From contig JAXHVL010000026.1 of assembly GCA_034189225.1 (NCBI GenBank), positions 13,502 through 77,501 on the forward strand: a stretch of DNA of 64,000 bases, read 5' to 3'. Position 1 is the first letter of the stretch. The number at the start of each line of letters is the position of its first letter. Of this stretch, positions 44,521-54,946 are shown piece after piece. The notes under the pieces are model-generated. The model was not told where the DNA came from, made no database searches, and saw only the letters and a program-made list of their open reading frames with translations. This DNA is from JAXHTY01 sp034189225 (GTDB taxonomy: Bacteria > Desulfobacterota > Desulfobacteria > Desulfobacterales > Desulfosudaceae). A program made the position numbers and the translations under genes.

Positions 44521-46652
44521 GTGACAAAACCGACCATAACCAAAGCAAACGCAGGCCCCATCACCGGCGAAAGCCCCCGGCGGCCGCCTCCAAAAAACGC
44601 TCCGCCCCGCGGCGGCTTAAACCCGGCAGTGACCCGAAACTCAAAAACATATTTTCTACCATCGGCGTTCCCGAGCAGGCGCCGTTTTCCCCGGACCCCT
44701 TCCAGCGGCAGGCCCTGGAAGCGATAAGGGAAGCAGACTGCATCGTTACCGCGCCCACTGGCTCTGGAAAAACCTGGATCGCGGAACAGGTCATTGAACG
44801 CATGCTGGAACAAGGCCGGAAAACCTGGTATGCCTCGCCGTTGAAGGCACTGAGCAACGCCATGTACGAATCGTTTTCCCGGCTGTTCGGGGATGAAAAC
44901 ACCGGCATCCTCACCGGCGACCGAAAGGAAAATCCCGGTGCCCCGGTAATTATCGGCACCACGGAAATCCTTCGCAACCAGCTCTACGATTCCATGTACA
45001 GTGGCGAAGATCTGGACACGGACTTTGTCATCCTGGACGAAGCCCATTTTCTCGGGGATAGGGAACGGGGCGTTGTCTGGGAAGAAGTGATGATCTACCT
45101 GCCCCGGCGCATTCCGCTTCTGCTGCTTTCGGCCACTATCGGCAACCCCGGTGAAATCGCCGGCTGGCTTCAGGCTATCCGGGACAAACAATGCGAAGTG
45201 GTGCGGGAAACCAAACGACCGGTCGAGCTTTACCCGCTCATTCTCCATCCGTCCGGAACCCTGTTCCCGCTGCTGTCCGGACACGGCAAGCCCGGGCGGC
45301 CCGGGATGTACAAAAAGACACTGAACTTTATCCAGGCCAAAAACAAACCACGCCTGGCGCCCCCGCATCGGCTGCCGCCCATGAACGACATTCTCCGGAT
45401 TTTGCGGAAATACAACCTGCTGCCCGCCATTTTCTTCATGAAATCCCGGGCCGACTGTGACAAGGCCCTGGCCCTCTGCGACGACCACGCCCTGCAGCAG
45501 AATCCCGAACGAAAACAGGCGCTGGCGGACCGCGTGGACAAAATCGTTACAAACATCCCTTACCTGGCCGAGCATAAGCAACTGGGATACATTAAAAACA
45601 GAGCAGTGGCGGCCCACCACAGCGGCCATCTGCCCCTGTGGAAAAAATGCGTGGAAATCCTGATGAACGAAGGATATCTGGATGCCGTGTTCGCCACGTC
45701 CACCGTGGCCGCCGGCGTAAATTTTCCGGCCCGCACCGTGGTGATCCTGAACTCGGACCGGTTCAACGGCAAGGAATTCCTGCCGCTTTCGCCCATCGAA
45801 TTTCACCAGATGACCGGCCGGGCCGGCCGCCGCGGCAAGGACAATATCGGTTTTGCCCTTCTGCTGCCGGGCAAGTTCATGGATGTGCGGCATATTGTCA
45901 AACTGACGGGCTCCACACCCTCCCACATCAACAGCCAGATCAAAATCAACTTTTCCATGACCCTCAACCTCCTGCTGGGCCATTCGCCCTCTCAGGTCAG
46001 GGAATTGCTGAAGCATTCTTTTGCCCTGTATCAGCACACCAAAGCAAACCCCGATGAAACCGATGCGGAAACGGCGGTGGAAGAAGGGTATCTCTGGCAT
46101 GAATTTCTCCGGCACCTGGAATTTCTGCAGGAAACCGGTTATGCTGATGAAAACGGGCAGTTAACCGAAGAGGGGGGCTGGGCATCCAAGCTGCGGGTGG
46201 ATCACCCCGTCATGATTGCCGAAGGCTTCCGGCGGGAACTGTTTCCGTCGGCCGATCCGGCCCTGCTGGCCGCTATTATCGCCTCCTTTGTCAATGAACG
46301 ACAGACCGACGACAACGTCAATGTCCGGAAAAATGCATCCAAACGGCTCAAGTCCGCCTTCAACCACATAAAAAACCAGCTGACCCCCTTCACTAAACAC
46401 ATGCGGCAGAAAGGGTTCCTTCCCTCGGATCTCTACCTGGCCCCGGCCCTCACCATTTATCAATGGGCCGCCGGCTATCCATGGGACCGTGTGGCGGCGG
46501 AGGCGGACATCGAGGAGGGAGACCTTGCCAACCTGGTGTTCCGGACATCCGACAACCTGCGCCACATCGCCAACCTTTATGATATCTTCCCCGACGCCGC
46601 CCGCAGCGCAACAGAAGCCATCGGCCTGATCATGAAAGAACCGGTTGTGTGA
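44517..46652 (+). CDS. Ski2-like DEAH-box RNA helicase
   Basis: This 711-residue superfamily 2 helicase resembles the Ski2/Mtr4 group. A basic N-terminal tail (residues 1-40, Arg/Lys/Pro-rich) may bind RNA. Motif I is APTGSGKT (79-86), motif II DEAH (174-177), motif III SATIG, and motif VI QMTGRAGRRGKDN. A helical C-terminal region follows. Such helicases unwind structured RNA or RNA-protein complexes. The start is GTG, overlapping the CooC-like stop as GTGA, so translation is coupled; the functional link is not obvious. Confidence 0.88.
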   Translation: MSDKTDHNQSKRRPHHRRKPPAAASKKRSAPRRLKPGSDPKLKNIFSTIGVPEQAPFSPDPFQRQALEAIREADCIVTAPTGSGKTWIAEQVIERMLEQGRKTWYASPLKALSNAMYESFSRLFGDENTGILTGDRKENPGAPVIIGTTEILRNQLYDSMYSGEDLDTDFVILDEAHFLGDRERGVVWEEVMIYLPRRIPLLLLSATIGNPGEIAGWLQAIRDKQCEVVRETKRPVELYPLILHPSGTLFPLLSGHGKPGRPGMYKKTLNFIQAKNKPRLAPPHRLPPMNDILRILRKYNLLPAIFFMKSRADCDKALALCDDHALQQNPERKQALADRVDKIVTNIPYLAEHKQLGYIKNRAVAAHHSGHLPLWKKCVEILMNEGYLDAVFATSTVAAGVNFPARTVVILNSDRFNGKEFLPLSPIEFHQMTGRAGRRGKDNIGFALLLPGKFMDVRHIVKLTGSTPSHINSQIKINFSMTLNLLLGHSPSQVRELLKHSFALYQHTKANPDETDAETAVEEGYLWHEFLRHLEFLQETGYADENGQLTEEGGWASKLRVDHPVMIAEGFRRELFPSADPALLAAIIASFVNERQTDDNVNVRKNASKRLKSAFNHIKNQLTPFTKHMRQKGFLPSDLYLAPALTIYQWAAGYPWDRVAAEADIEEGDLANLVFRTSDNLRHIANLYDIFPDAARSATEAIGLIMKEPVV

Positions 46653-46663
46653 CGCATAGCCCA

Positions 46664-47101
46664 TCAGGGCCGAAAAGGATTCACAATAACGAGTCTGTCG
46701 TTTAACTTAAAGCCGTGCTGCATGTCTTCAGAAATCAGAAAATCGGCTTCACTTTCCAGAGCGGTGGCGCCAATCAGGCTGTCCCAGAATGAAAATTGAA
46801 AATTTTTTCTTATTTCAGATGCCTGCAATAAAATATCCTCAGAGAAATCAAAAACGGTATATTTTTTATACAGGGAAAGAATCAGAGAAGAAAGTCGGGA
46901 TTCTGAAAATCCAGCTTTTTTTAACAGGTTCACACATATCTCATTGATAACTTGTGTGCTGAGAATGATTTCACCACCGGTGATGACCGTCTGGGCGATT
47001 TGCAGTTTTTCTTCATTTGCGGTCCGAATAAAGGCATAAAGCCACACATTGGTATCAACAAAGCAACAGGCGTCAGGGGCAATGCGAAGGTCATCGCTCA
47101 T
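46664..47101 (-). CDS. PIN-domain toxin (putative ribonuclease)
   Basis: This 145-residue protein has the PIN-domain acidic set: Asp16 in CCFVDTNVWLYAF, Glu in STQVINEICVNLLKK, Asp in FSFWDSLIGATALE and Asp in EADFLISEDMQHG. Type II toxins of this kind cut RNA. I chose the ATG at 47101, which overlaps the end of the antitoxin-like gene by 11 bp. The gene converges on the helicase with a 12-bp gap and no clear terminator. Confidence 0.88.
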   Translation of the reverse strand: MSDDLRIAPDACCFVDTNVWLYAFIRTANEEKLQIAQTVITGGEIILSTQVINEICVNLLKKAGFSESRLSSLILSLYKKYTVFDFSEDILLQASEIRKNFQFSFWDSLIGATALESEADFLISEDMQHGFKLNDRLVIVNPFRP

Positions 47102-47300
47102 AGATATCTTCTCGCGTCGACGGCACAAAAGTATCCAATTTCACAGGATCCTGCAAAAGCTCATCAATAGCTTCAGTATTCTGGCCGGGGGTATCGCTGA
47201 GAAGGATAACCTTGACCGACTTCCCCAGTTTTTTATTATATTTCCGGGGAACGTGAATTACGCCATTCTTAATTCTGGCTTTAAATTCTATTGCTTCCAT
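47091..47300 (-). CDS. Antitoxin-like small protein
   Basis: This 69-residue protein (MEAIEFKARIKNGVIHVPRKYNKKL) has an N-terminal part resembling AbrB/SpoVT-like or DUF104-like antitoxins of PIN pairs. A variable acidic C-terminus would bind the toxin. It immediately precedes and overlaps the PIN gene, the usual antitoxin-first order. The family is judged from short motifs and context. Confidence 0.72.
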   Translation of the reverse strand: MEAIEFKARIKNGVIHVPRKYNKKLGKSVKVILLSDTPGQNTEAIDELLQDPVKLDTFVPSTREDIYER

Positions 47301-47388
47301 CTTCCCTCACCTCAAATAGTTATGTTAACCATACCACAAGAACATGAAAAAGTAAAAAGCCGGTGGCGGAACTGAAGCTGATTTTCTC

Positions 47389-50300
47389 TCAATCCACCGG
47401 CACCAGCCGAAGGGCGAAATTTTTCATTTCATAAATAAAGATACCATCCACCTTCAGAAAGCCATCGGCGTGGAGGGTTGGATAGGGCGATTCCACGATT
47501 CGGGTGATGTCGGCGTCCACGGTGACCATGTGGTTGGCGGGAATCACCTGACCGCGATAGATCCATTCATGTTCGTTTTCAGGTAGAAACTCAAACCGGT
47601 GGGTCTTCTCCAGCGCCGGCCAGCGCTGAATACCGGCGAATTTCATGAGCTGGATAAAGGATTCCAGTCCCAGGGACCCCGGGCACACAGGATCCTGGTA
47701 GAAGTGGGGCTTGAAAAACCATTCGTCCGGGTCCACGGTTTTGGTACCCCGGACAAACCCCAGGCCGTGGGTTCCGCCATCCGGTATCCAGGCCGTGATC
47801 TTATCGATCATGCGAAGGGCTCTGGCGGGCATGGCAAGAGGCGGGGCCGGGACCTGCTCCGGATCGTCCGGTGAAATGGGCGCGGCAGGTTCAAATTCTT
47901 GGCATGCCGCGTTTTCAAAATGTTCAGGGTCAGGCTCATAAGCGCGCTCCCGTGCCCTGGGAACCCCCACCTGCCGGGCCAGTGCAGCCCCGGAAAAAAA
48001 CCCGAAATAGGTGGTCCCCTCATACACCATCCGGTTGTCGTCGTCTGACAACACCTGGATGTCGAAATGCTGGACTATCATTCCGCCGGATTCAGAAACC
48101 TTGGTCATACGGGCGCGCATGGTCAGTGTCTTTTTTTCGTTTATCAGATCCAGGTGCTGAACGCCCGTACCCCCCAGGTTTCTGAACTTCAGGTCTTTTT
48201 CGCTTCGCAAAGCCGAGCCAGCGTAGGCGGCCAGCCATCCGCAGGGCTGAAGCGCAATCTCGAGCAGCACGGCAAAGGGCATGGAAGGCTGACGGTTGGC
48301 CCGGAAGTACCAGTCATCCGGCACCACCGTGTATTCGGCTTCAATCCAGCCGCCGGGCCTGACCGCCCACTGTTCATGGTCGATACAGGTCACCCGGTCC
48401 ATGAAAAAATACGGCGGGCCGGGCAACCGGGCGATGACGCGGTCGTTGTCGAATATCCGGTAGGGTTCGCCGAATGCCTCGGAAGGCTTGCCCACCGCAT
48501 AGGCCAGCAGTTGTTCCCGACTGAACAGGGTGGGTTTTTCACCCGTTCCGGAAGGAACCTTTGTTCCCCGGTCCCCCCATAAACCTTCCAGCTCGTCTTT
48601 TGTCAGCCCGGTAATCTTCAACGACATCTGCTCAAACATCACGATACGTTCGCCGTCCGCATGCATAAAGGCGTCGGCGATCACATAGGGTTCGGGGGTG
48701 TATCCAATTTCAGCGACCTCCACCTCGTAAATCACCTGCTTTGTATCGGCTGTGACCGGCCCCCGGCACTTCAGGACGCTTCCCCGGTCCGGCACCGGCT
48801 CAAAGCAGACATCTTCCCGCCCGGACACCCATCCCATGCGCAGCAGCAGGACCCGAAGGGCATGCTCGCAGCACTGGTACATCAAGGTACCGGGCATGAC
48901 CATGTCATCCACAAAGTGACAGGTGAGAAACCAGTCATCCGGGTGAATGTCCGCCTCGGCCCGAATGTTGCCCAGCCTGTAGCGGCCGCCTTCCGGCTCA
49001 AGGGATTTCACCCGGTGAATCAGGGCCATACGGCCGCCGGGCAGGCTGAGGGATTCGGACAGACGGAGACCGGCGAACAGCTCGCCGAAGCAGGCTTCGA
49101 GATCGCCCCGCCGAAGCGCTTCGATCCGGTCATCGTCATAGGATTCACTATAAACGGGCACCAGCGGCCGCCACCCGGATATTTTGCCTTCCCGCGGCTG
49201 CATGTCCTCCTTTTTCAGGACAATACCGCCGGATTCCTTGACTTCCCGTGAGGTAAAAAAACCGGCACACCCGTTGCGCATGGTGATCACGTGGCGGCCG
49301 TGAATGTACCCTTCAAATTCGAAAAAGAAAAGATAGGTCTCCCCCTGGCGCACAAACCGGTGAATGGCGATCTCATAGCGGATCACGTCGCCGGGCCTGG
49401 GCAGGCCTTCGTGAAAGGTGGCCACCGCGTCCAGCAGACGGTAGCTGCGCTTTGCTTTGACCACCAGATCGATGCCAAGGTATGAACAGAGAAACAGATC
49501 AGCCTGGCCCGCCTCGATGGCGATGCACACGGGGACCCGTCCCCCGTCGAGGTACCAGGCCCCCGGATGAACATCGTGTTCGGTAACCACTTTTCCGGGT
49601 CCCAAAGACCCCTTTTCCCCTTCCACGGACAGAATCCGGTCCACCAGCATCAGGGGTTCATCCGGCAGGCGCACCCGCACATCGTAGGTATCCACAACGG
49701 CAAATTCCGGCCCCAGCACCTTTGCCACCGACCCCACGGCGAACTCCATGCACATCGACCGGTCAAAGGCCGGCATTTCCCTTTCCGGCGAAGCGGGAGG
49801 TGTCGCAGGTTTGGCAGACGGCGAATCCAGGTGGTTTGCGCCGCCTTGGCCCCCGCCATCCGCCAGCGGAAGGTTATCCGCAACCTCCCGGATAATGGCG
49901 GGATCGCCGGTCCCGAGGGCCTTTTCCAGCAATTGTGCCTGCAGGGCAAAGGCCTGGGCATACACGTCGTTCATGTATCCGGAAAATTCCAGAAAGGCTT
50001 GATGCGCATCCGCGGTAGCGCCGGCATCCCGAACCACTTCCGCCATGAGCTCTTCCCAGGTTTTTTCATCCGGACGGCCATATTCGCTTGCGGGTGCATA
50101 TCCGGTTTGGCTTTGGTTCCGGCCGGCCTGTGGGATGTCCACGGTCACGCCATGCGGTATTCGATCGCCGGGCCGGTCATCTTCCAGCGTTTGCCCGGCC
50201 GGTTGTTCAGCCGCCGGCTGCCGGCCCTTTTCTTCCGGCCCCAACGCACCGGCCGGAAGTGGCGGTAATTCGAGGGGTCTGCCGGTGGGCACCATAACCC

Positions 50301-53300
50301 CCTGGGCATCGGCCATCCCGGTATCGACGCTTTCCTGAACCTCAGTGTCCCCGTAGAGCCAGTCCAGGTCCACCCTTACCCGCTCGGCGATCAGGGTGCC
50401 CAGAAATTTGAGAATGGTAAGATAACCGTTTCCCGAGCGATTGCAGGCGGAAACGGCCAGGTGGGGATCGTCTCCCAGTATCCGGTCAATCATCCGGGTG
50501 CAGGAGTTGTGCGGCCCCATTTCCAGAAACACCCGCATCCCGTCCTTGTAAGCGTGGCTGACGGTTCGGGGAAAATCAAACCCGTAGAGGGCCTGATCCA
50601 GGATAGACTGAGCCGCCTTTTCCGATGTCAGCCGATGGGCCCGGCCCTTGACGCAACTATAGTAACGGACCCCTTCCTGCACCACAACCGGAAACCGGTG
50701 GAGTTCTTTATAGGCCTCTCTGACCGGGACGGCGGCGTCGCAGTGCACCGTGACAACCCCTTCCAGGAATACTGCTTCGCAGCCCATGGATTTGACCACC
50801 TCGGCCACCTGGGGCCCCCGGCCGCCGATAACGCATTCCACGTCTGTATTCACGATCAGCAGGTATACGGCGGGAAAGCCTCGAATCGCTTTCTTTACGG
50901 TGCCCGCATTCCGGTTGACCACGGCCACGCGCCAATCCACATCTTCATCCGGCGGAACATGCCATACCTCACGGGCCGCATTGCACGGACCGGCCAGCTG
51001 AGTGGTGAACAGATCCGAGTTGCGCATCCGATCCAGCATCTCGCTGCGCTGGCGCCAGGCACCCGTGGCGAACAGGCCGGCGGACTCGCCAAGGCTGTAA
51101 CCGATGACCCCCTCCGGTGAGACGCCGAACTGCCGGGTCACGGCGGTCATCAGCCCGCCATGGGAAACCTGGCCGATGATCATGGTCAGGGGATCGGCCG
51201 CGATCTTCCGGCGGGCGTCTTCTTCCCATCCCGGCGCCCACGAATGCCGCCACGGATAATATGAGGCCGGCAGAAACCGGTCCTTCAGTTTCCTGGCATC
51301 CGCATCAAGCATCCGCATGACTTCGGGAAAGGTCACCCCGATCTCCCGTCCCATGCCAAGGTAATGGTTGCCGGAACCGGGGTATACAAATGCAATGTTC
51401 CCATTCTGGGAACCCACTGGCGTCAGGCTCGTGGAATACCGGATGCCGCGCATGCCGGTAATACTGCTCTGCCGGTTCTCCGTGATAAGGGTCCGGGCTT
51501 CGTTGACGAACCGGCCCAGCTCCACCAGGTCGCCGGCCACGATGGTCACGGCGTAATCCTTTTGAAAATCGATGCCGGTTTTCTGATACCAGCGGCGGGC
51601 CACGGCTTCCAGGGTCACATCTTTTTCGTCGATGCTGCGGATATCGGCGTACAGCGTATCAAGGCCGGCCAGCAGTTCCCGGTTGGTATCGCCCTCAACC
51701 ACGAACAGGCCGGGCGTTCCCGGGGGCGTGCCCAGAGGGCGTTTCCTTTCGGCAGCCACCTTCGATAGCAGCCGCCCCGACATATCGGGCGTGTATTCAA
51801 AGCCTTCCAGCACCAGGTGGGTACAGGCGCCGGTACCGGCGATGGCAGATACGCAGGCATATCGCGGACCTTCCTCTCGGTTGCGGAGCCAGTACTGGGG
51901 AAACCCGGGCATGTAAAAACCGGACTTCTTAAACCCTTCATGGGCCGGGCTCGTGTAATTGACCAGCGGTGGAATAATTTCCTGGTACAGACAAAGCGCG
52001 GTCTTTACAAAGGACGCCAGCCCGGCAGCGGCACCCGCATGACCGATCAGCGGGGACGTCGATCCCAGAGCGCGGCATTTTTCAGTGCCTCCCGGCTGCT
52101 CAGACACATCATCCCCGCCGAAATACCGGCACAGCGCCCGGGACTCCACCCCGTCGGTAAAGGGATCGCCACTGCCATGGGTTTCCACATAAGAAATTCG
52201 TTCCGGGGATATGCGGGCATCGGCAAAGGCCCGGTCAAGTGCGGTCTGAAAGGCAGTCTCCAGGGACAGGGCGTGGTCCTCTTCATCATCAAAGGCATCC
52301 CGCGCAACAGCACTGCCTATCCCCCTTATAACGCCATATATTCTGTCACCATCGGCAACGGCATCGTCCAGTCGTTTTAACACAAGAGCAACCGCCCCTT
52401 CACCGGGAAGGGTGCCATCGGTTTGGCAGTCCAGCGGCATAACCGTGCGCTTCCGGCTATAGGGCCGAAGCCGGTCATCGGCCAGAATCCGCCGGAGATC
52501 ACCGGGCAGGTCCACCGCACCGGCAAGAAAGCACCCGGTTTCATAAAGCTGAAGGGACCGTACCCCGATCTCCAGGGCATGCAAGCCGGACGCTTCCTCG
52601 CAGGAAACCACGAATCCCGGGCCGCCGAGCTGAAACTGCTTGGCGATACGGCTTGCCATGATCCCCCCCAGTGCGCCCACCACCCGGGAAGATGTCAGCG
52701 GCGGTGAACACGCATCCCTTGCAGATTGTATCCAGGCATCCATGCCATCGGCCGAAAGATTCAGGCCGTATCTTTTGCGCCAGGCTTCCGCCTCTTTGGA
52801 AAAACACCACCGGAAATGGTAATCATTGGCCTGTACATCAAAGTCCATGCCCATGACCACCCCCATGTGGGGCCGCTTTTCCCGAAGGGGCAGGCCGGCG
52901 TCTTTCATGGCACCGGCCGCGGCCTTGAGGGCCATAATATGCTGGGGAAGAATGTCCCCGATCTCTTTCGGGGGAATATGAAATTCACTGATCAGCAGTC
53001 CTGCCTCGTCTACAAAGGCACCGTGGTCAATATCCGTGCCCCCGAGAGTCTTTCGGACGATTTCGTCAAAACCGCTCCAGCGACTTCCGCTTCGCTTGTT
53101 CAGCAGGGAATCGCCCCGCAGCATGGCCTCCTGAAACCGGCGAAGGCAGGCGGTTTTTCCGAAAATGGCTTCCATGCCCACCACGGCAACGGCCGGGGCC
53201 TCATCGCGGATGGCGTTTCGAAGGCCGCTCACCGCAACAGCGCTGCCGGTCTCCAGGCTGCCGGCAGCTGTCTGCTCCGGCCACTTTTCCAGCAGCACAT

Positions 53301-54633
53301 GGGCATTGATTCCACCGAATCCGAAGGAACTGACCGCCGCCCGCAACGGCGCTCCCTTTTCTTTTGGATGCCAGGGTTCCGGGACTGTGCTTACCCGGAA
53401 GGGGCTTTCCATCAGGGGGCTGTCGTCAGCGGGCTTATCGAAGTTGGCGCCCGGCGGAATCGTGCTGTGCGCAAACCCCAGCAGGGTCTTGATCATGCCT
53501 GCCGCCCCGGCGCCGGTGAGCAGATGACCCACCATGGACTTGACCGACCCGATGGGGCACTGGCCGGGTGTCCATTCACTCCCCTCCCACAGGGTGCGCA
53601 TGCTGGCAAGTTCCACCGCATCGCCCACCGGAGTGCCGGTTCCGTGACATTCCACAAATCCAACATCCGAGGGCCCCCAGCCTGCCAGACGATAGGCAGT
53701 ACGCATGGCCCGAAGCTGCCCTTCGCTTTCCGGCGACAGCAGATTGCCAGTCATGTCGTTGGACAGGCCAATGCCCCGGATAAGACCGTAGATATGATCC
53801 CCGTCGGCAAGGGCGTCGTCCAAACGCTTGAGCACCATGATCCCGGCGCCCTCTCCCACCACAAGCCCGTCCGCATCGACGTCAAAGGGACGGCAGATGC
53901 CGGACCTGGAAAGGGCCTGAAGCTGGGAAAAACCCACCTGGGTATAGAGAATCTCCGGCCGGGAGACGCCGCCGGCCAGCATGGCATCGGCCCGGCCGGC
54001 CTGAAGCTCGTCGCAGGCCAGCTTGACGGCGTAAAGCGAGGAAGAACAGGCCGCATCCAGGGTGTATGCGGTACCGCCGAGACGAAGGGCCTTGGCCAGA
54101 AGCAGGGCCGGCAGGCTGGTGACTTTTGCCGAAAACAAGGCGGCCCGGTCAAAAGAAAGGTCGTCTTCCGCCGCGCCATGCGTCGCGTTTCCGAAAACAG
54201 CACTACGGACGCCGCGGCCGATGATTCGATTGGAAAGGGCGGCGGATCCCACCGTCGGCAGGGCAATCGCCGCCAGCACCACGCCGGTGGTCCGGCGGCT
54301 GATGGTGGAGGCCACGGATTGGTCAAACGCCTCTCGTGCGGCGGCCAGTGTAAAATGATACAACGGGTCAAGAGACCTGAGAAATGCGCTGTCAATCTCA
54401 AACCCCTCGCCGTCGAACGCCAGGTCGATCACCCCTGCCCGTTTGGAAAATGCCTTGTCCCGGGCGAACTTGGGGCTGTATATCTCGTCCGGCGGGACCA
54501 CCCAGCGGTGGGACGGAATTTCCGTTATGGCGTCCACTCCCTGGATAATATTTTCCCATAAGGCCCGGGTGTCCGGAGCACCGGGGAAAACCCCGCCCAT
54601 TCCGACAATGGCGATTGGCTGATAATTTTTCAT
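47389..54633 (-). CDS. pfaC: Pfa-type synthase subunit, KS-CLF-AT-DH-DH (PfaC-like with PfaB-like AT)
   Basis: This 2414-residue polyketide/fatty-acid synthase has a first ketosynthase (1-455), with Cys196, His330 and His370 in place. A second KS-like domain (about 480-950) has the active Cys replaced by Glu680 in SCEEASGLHAL and serves as chain-length factor. An acyltransferase (about 1075-1425) carries GYSLGE, Ser1180. A Pro-rich linker leads to four hot-dog units forming two FabA-like dehydratases (about 1630-2414), with HFVDDMVMPG (His1906) and PHFYQDPVCPGSLG near 2315. This order matches myxobacterial/thraustochytrid-type PUFA synthases without the acylglycerolphosphate acyltransferase. 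It is last in the pfaD-pfaA-pfaC order. The ATG lacks a clear ribosome binding site. Confidence 0.9.
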   Translation of the reverse strand: MKNYQPIAIVGMGGVFPGAPDTRALWENIIQGVDAITEIPSHRWVVPPDEIYSPKFARDKAFSKRAGVIDLAFDGEGFEIDSAFLRSLDPLYHFTLAAAREAFDQSVASTISRRTTGVVLAAIALPTVGSAALSNRIIGRGVRSAVFGNATHGAAEDDLSFDRAALFSAKVTSLPALLLAKALRLGGTAYTLDAACSSSLYAVKLACDELQAGRADAMLAGGVSRPEILYTQVGFSQLQALSRSGICRPFDVDADGLVVGEGAGIMVLKRLDDALADGDHIYGLIRGIGLSNDMTGNLLSPESEGQLRAMRTAYRLAGWGPSDVGFVECHGTGTPVGDAVELASMRTLWEGSEWTPGQCPIGSVKSMVGHLLTGAGAAGMIKTLLGFAHSTIPPGANFDKPADDSPLMESPFRVSTVPEPWHPKEKGAPLRAAVSSFGFGGINAHVLLEKWPEQTAAGSLETGSAVAVSGLRNAIRDEAPAVAVVGMEAIFGKTACLRRFQEAMLRGDSLLNKRSGSRWSGFDEIVRKTLGGTDIDHGAFVDEAGLLISEFHIPPKEIGDILPQHIMALKAAAGAMKDAGLPLREKRPHMGVVMGMDFDVQANDYHFRWCFSKEAEAWRKRYGLNLSADGMDAWIQSARDACSPPLTSSRVVGALGGIMASRIAKQFQLGGPGFVVSCEEASGLHALEIGVRSLQLYETGCFLAGAVDLPGDLRRILADDRLRPYSRKRTVMPLDCQTDGTLPGEGAVALVLKRLDDAVADGDRIYGVIRGIGSAVARDAFDDEEDHALSLETAFQTALDRAFADARISPERISYVETHGSGDPFTDGVESRALCRYFGGDDVSEQPGGTEKCRALGSTSPLIGHAGAAAGLASFVKTALCLYQEIIPPLVNYTSPAHEGFKKSGFYMPGFPQYWLRNREEGPRYACVSAIAGTGACTHLVLEGFEYTPDMSGRLLSKVAAERKRPLGTPPGTPGLFVVEGDTNRELLAGLDTLYADIRSIDEKDVTLEAVARRWYQKTGIDFQKDYAVTIVAGDLVELGRFVNEARTLITENRQSSITGMRGIRYSTSLTPVGSQNGNIAFVYPGSGNHYLGMGREIGVTFPEVMRMLDADARKLKDRFLPASYYPWRHSWAPGWEEDARRKIAADPLTMIIGQVSHGGLMTAVTRQFGVSPEGVIGYSLGESAGLFATGAWRQRSEMLDRMRNSDLFTTQLAGPCNAAREVWHVPPDEDVDWRVAVVNRNAGTVKKAIRGFPAVYLLIVNTDVECVIGGRGPQVAEVVKSMGCEAVFLEGVVTVHCDAAVPVREAYKELHRFPVVVQEGVRYYSCVKGRAHRLTSEKAAQSILDQALYGFDFPRTVSHAYKDGMRVFLEMGPHNSCTRMIDRILGDDPHLAVSACNRSGNGYLTILKFLGTLIAERVRVDLDWLYGDTEVQESVDTGMADAQGVMVPTGRPLELPPLPAGALGPEEKGRQPAAEQPAGQTLEDDRPGDRIPHGVTVDIPQAGRNQSQTGYAPASEYGRPDEKTWEELMAEVVRDAGATADAHQAFLEFSGYMNDVYAQAFALQAQLLEKALGTGDPAIIREVADNLPLADGGGQGGANHLDSPSAKPATPPASPEREMPAFDRSMCMEFAVGSVAKVLGPEFAVVDTYDVRVRLPDEPLMLVDRILSVEGEKGSLGPGKVVTEHDVHPGAWYLDGGRVPVCIAIEAGQADLFLCSYLGIDLVVKAKRSYRLLDAVATFHEGLPRPGDVIRYEIAIHRFVRQGETYLFFFEFEGYIHGRHVITMRNGCAGFFTSREVKESGGIVLKKEDMQPREGKISGWRPLVPVYSESYDDDRIEALRRGDLEACFGELFAGLRLSESLSLPGGRMALIHRVKSLEPEGGRYRLGNIRAEADIHPDDWFLTCHFVDDMVMPGTLMYQCCEHALRVLLLRMGWVSGREDVCFEPVPDRGSVLKCRGPVTADTKQVIYEVEVAEIGYTPEPYVIADAFMHADGERIVMFEQMSLKITGLTKDELEGLWGDRGTKVPSGTGEKPTLFSREQLLAYAVGKPSEAFGEPYRIFDNDRVIARLPGPPYFFMDRVTCIDHEQWAVRPGGWIEAEYTVVPDDWYFRANRQPSMPFAVLLEIALQPCGWLAAYAGSALRSEKDLKFRNLGGTGVQHLDLINEKKTLTMRARMTKVSESGGMIVQHFDIQVLSDDDNRMVYEGTTYFGFFSGAALARQVGVPRARERAYEPDPEHFENAACQEFEPAAPISPDDPEQVPAPPLAMPARALRMIDKITAWIPDGGTHGLGFVRGTKTVDPDEWFFKPHFYQDPVCPGSLGLESFIQLMKFAGIQRWPALEKTHRFEFLPENEHEWIYRGQVIPANHMVTVDADITRIVESPYPTLHADGFLKVDGIFIYEMKNFALRLVPVD

Positions 54634-54696
54634 AAAAATTTCAAATGTTAAACCACTTGTTTACCCAAAGCCGCTTCCAAGGAACTCGTTTTTTTA

Positions 54697-54790
54697 TGGA
54701 AGGCTAAAGCCTTCCGTTACATGAATTGAGGCCATTATCGAATCAGGGGATATTACCTCGGTTTGTGTAGCGGAGGTCTTTAGACCTCCA
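54697..54790. repeat. Facing hairpin pair, family C, copy 2
   Basis: GGAAGGCTAAAGCCTTCC with CGTTACATG, then GTGTAGC leading to GGAGGTCTTTAGACCTCC. The layout is the same as at 26762-26838. It lies in the gap between the two large synthase genes. Confidence 0.7.
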
Positions 54791-54878
54791 TAAGTTACTT
54801 CCCGCAAAAACACCGTGGCGGGGTTGGAAGCTTTTTACGAGATCATCAATCTCTGGGTAAAAAAAATACGAGCGGCTT

Positions 54879-54930
54879 ACTGGTCTCACTCAAGGTTAAA
54901 GCCCCGCCTTTAGGCGGGCAGATTTATCAC
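54879..54930. repeat. Repeat family G, copy 2
   Basis: ACTGGTCTCACTCAAGGTTA through CCCGCCTTTAGGCGGG to AGATTTATCA is the reverse complement of the element at 38913-38968 with a few changes. Confidence 0.75.
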
Positions 54931-54946
54931 TCCCGTTTAATGTTCT

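Noticed and set aside
44454..46115. Minus-strand open frame of about 553 codons opposite the helicase
   Set aside because: The helicase motifs on the plus strand are complete; the antisense frame is a composition effect.
52726..54561. Long plus-strand open frame of about 611 codons opposite pfaC
   Set aside because: It is the antisense shadow of a GC-rich ketosynthase gene; its translation has no recognisable domain and the minus strand has clear catalytic motifs.
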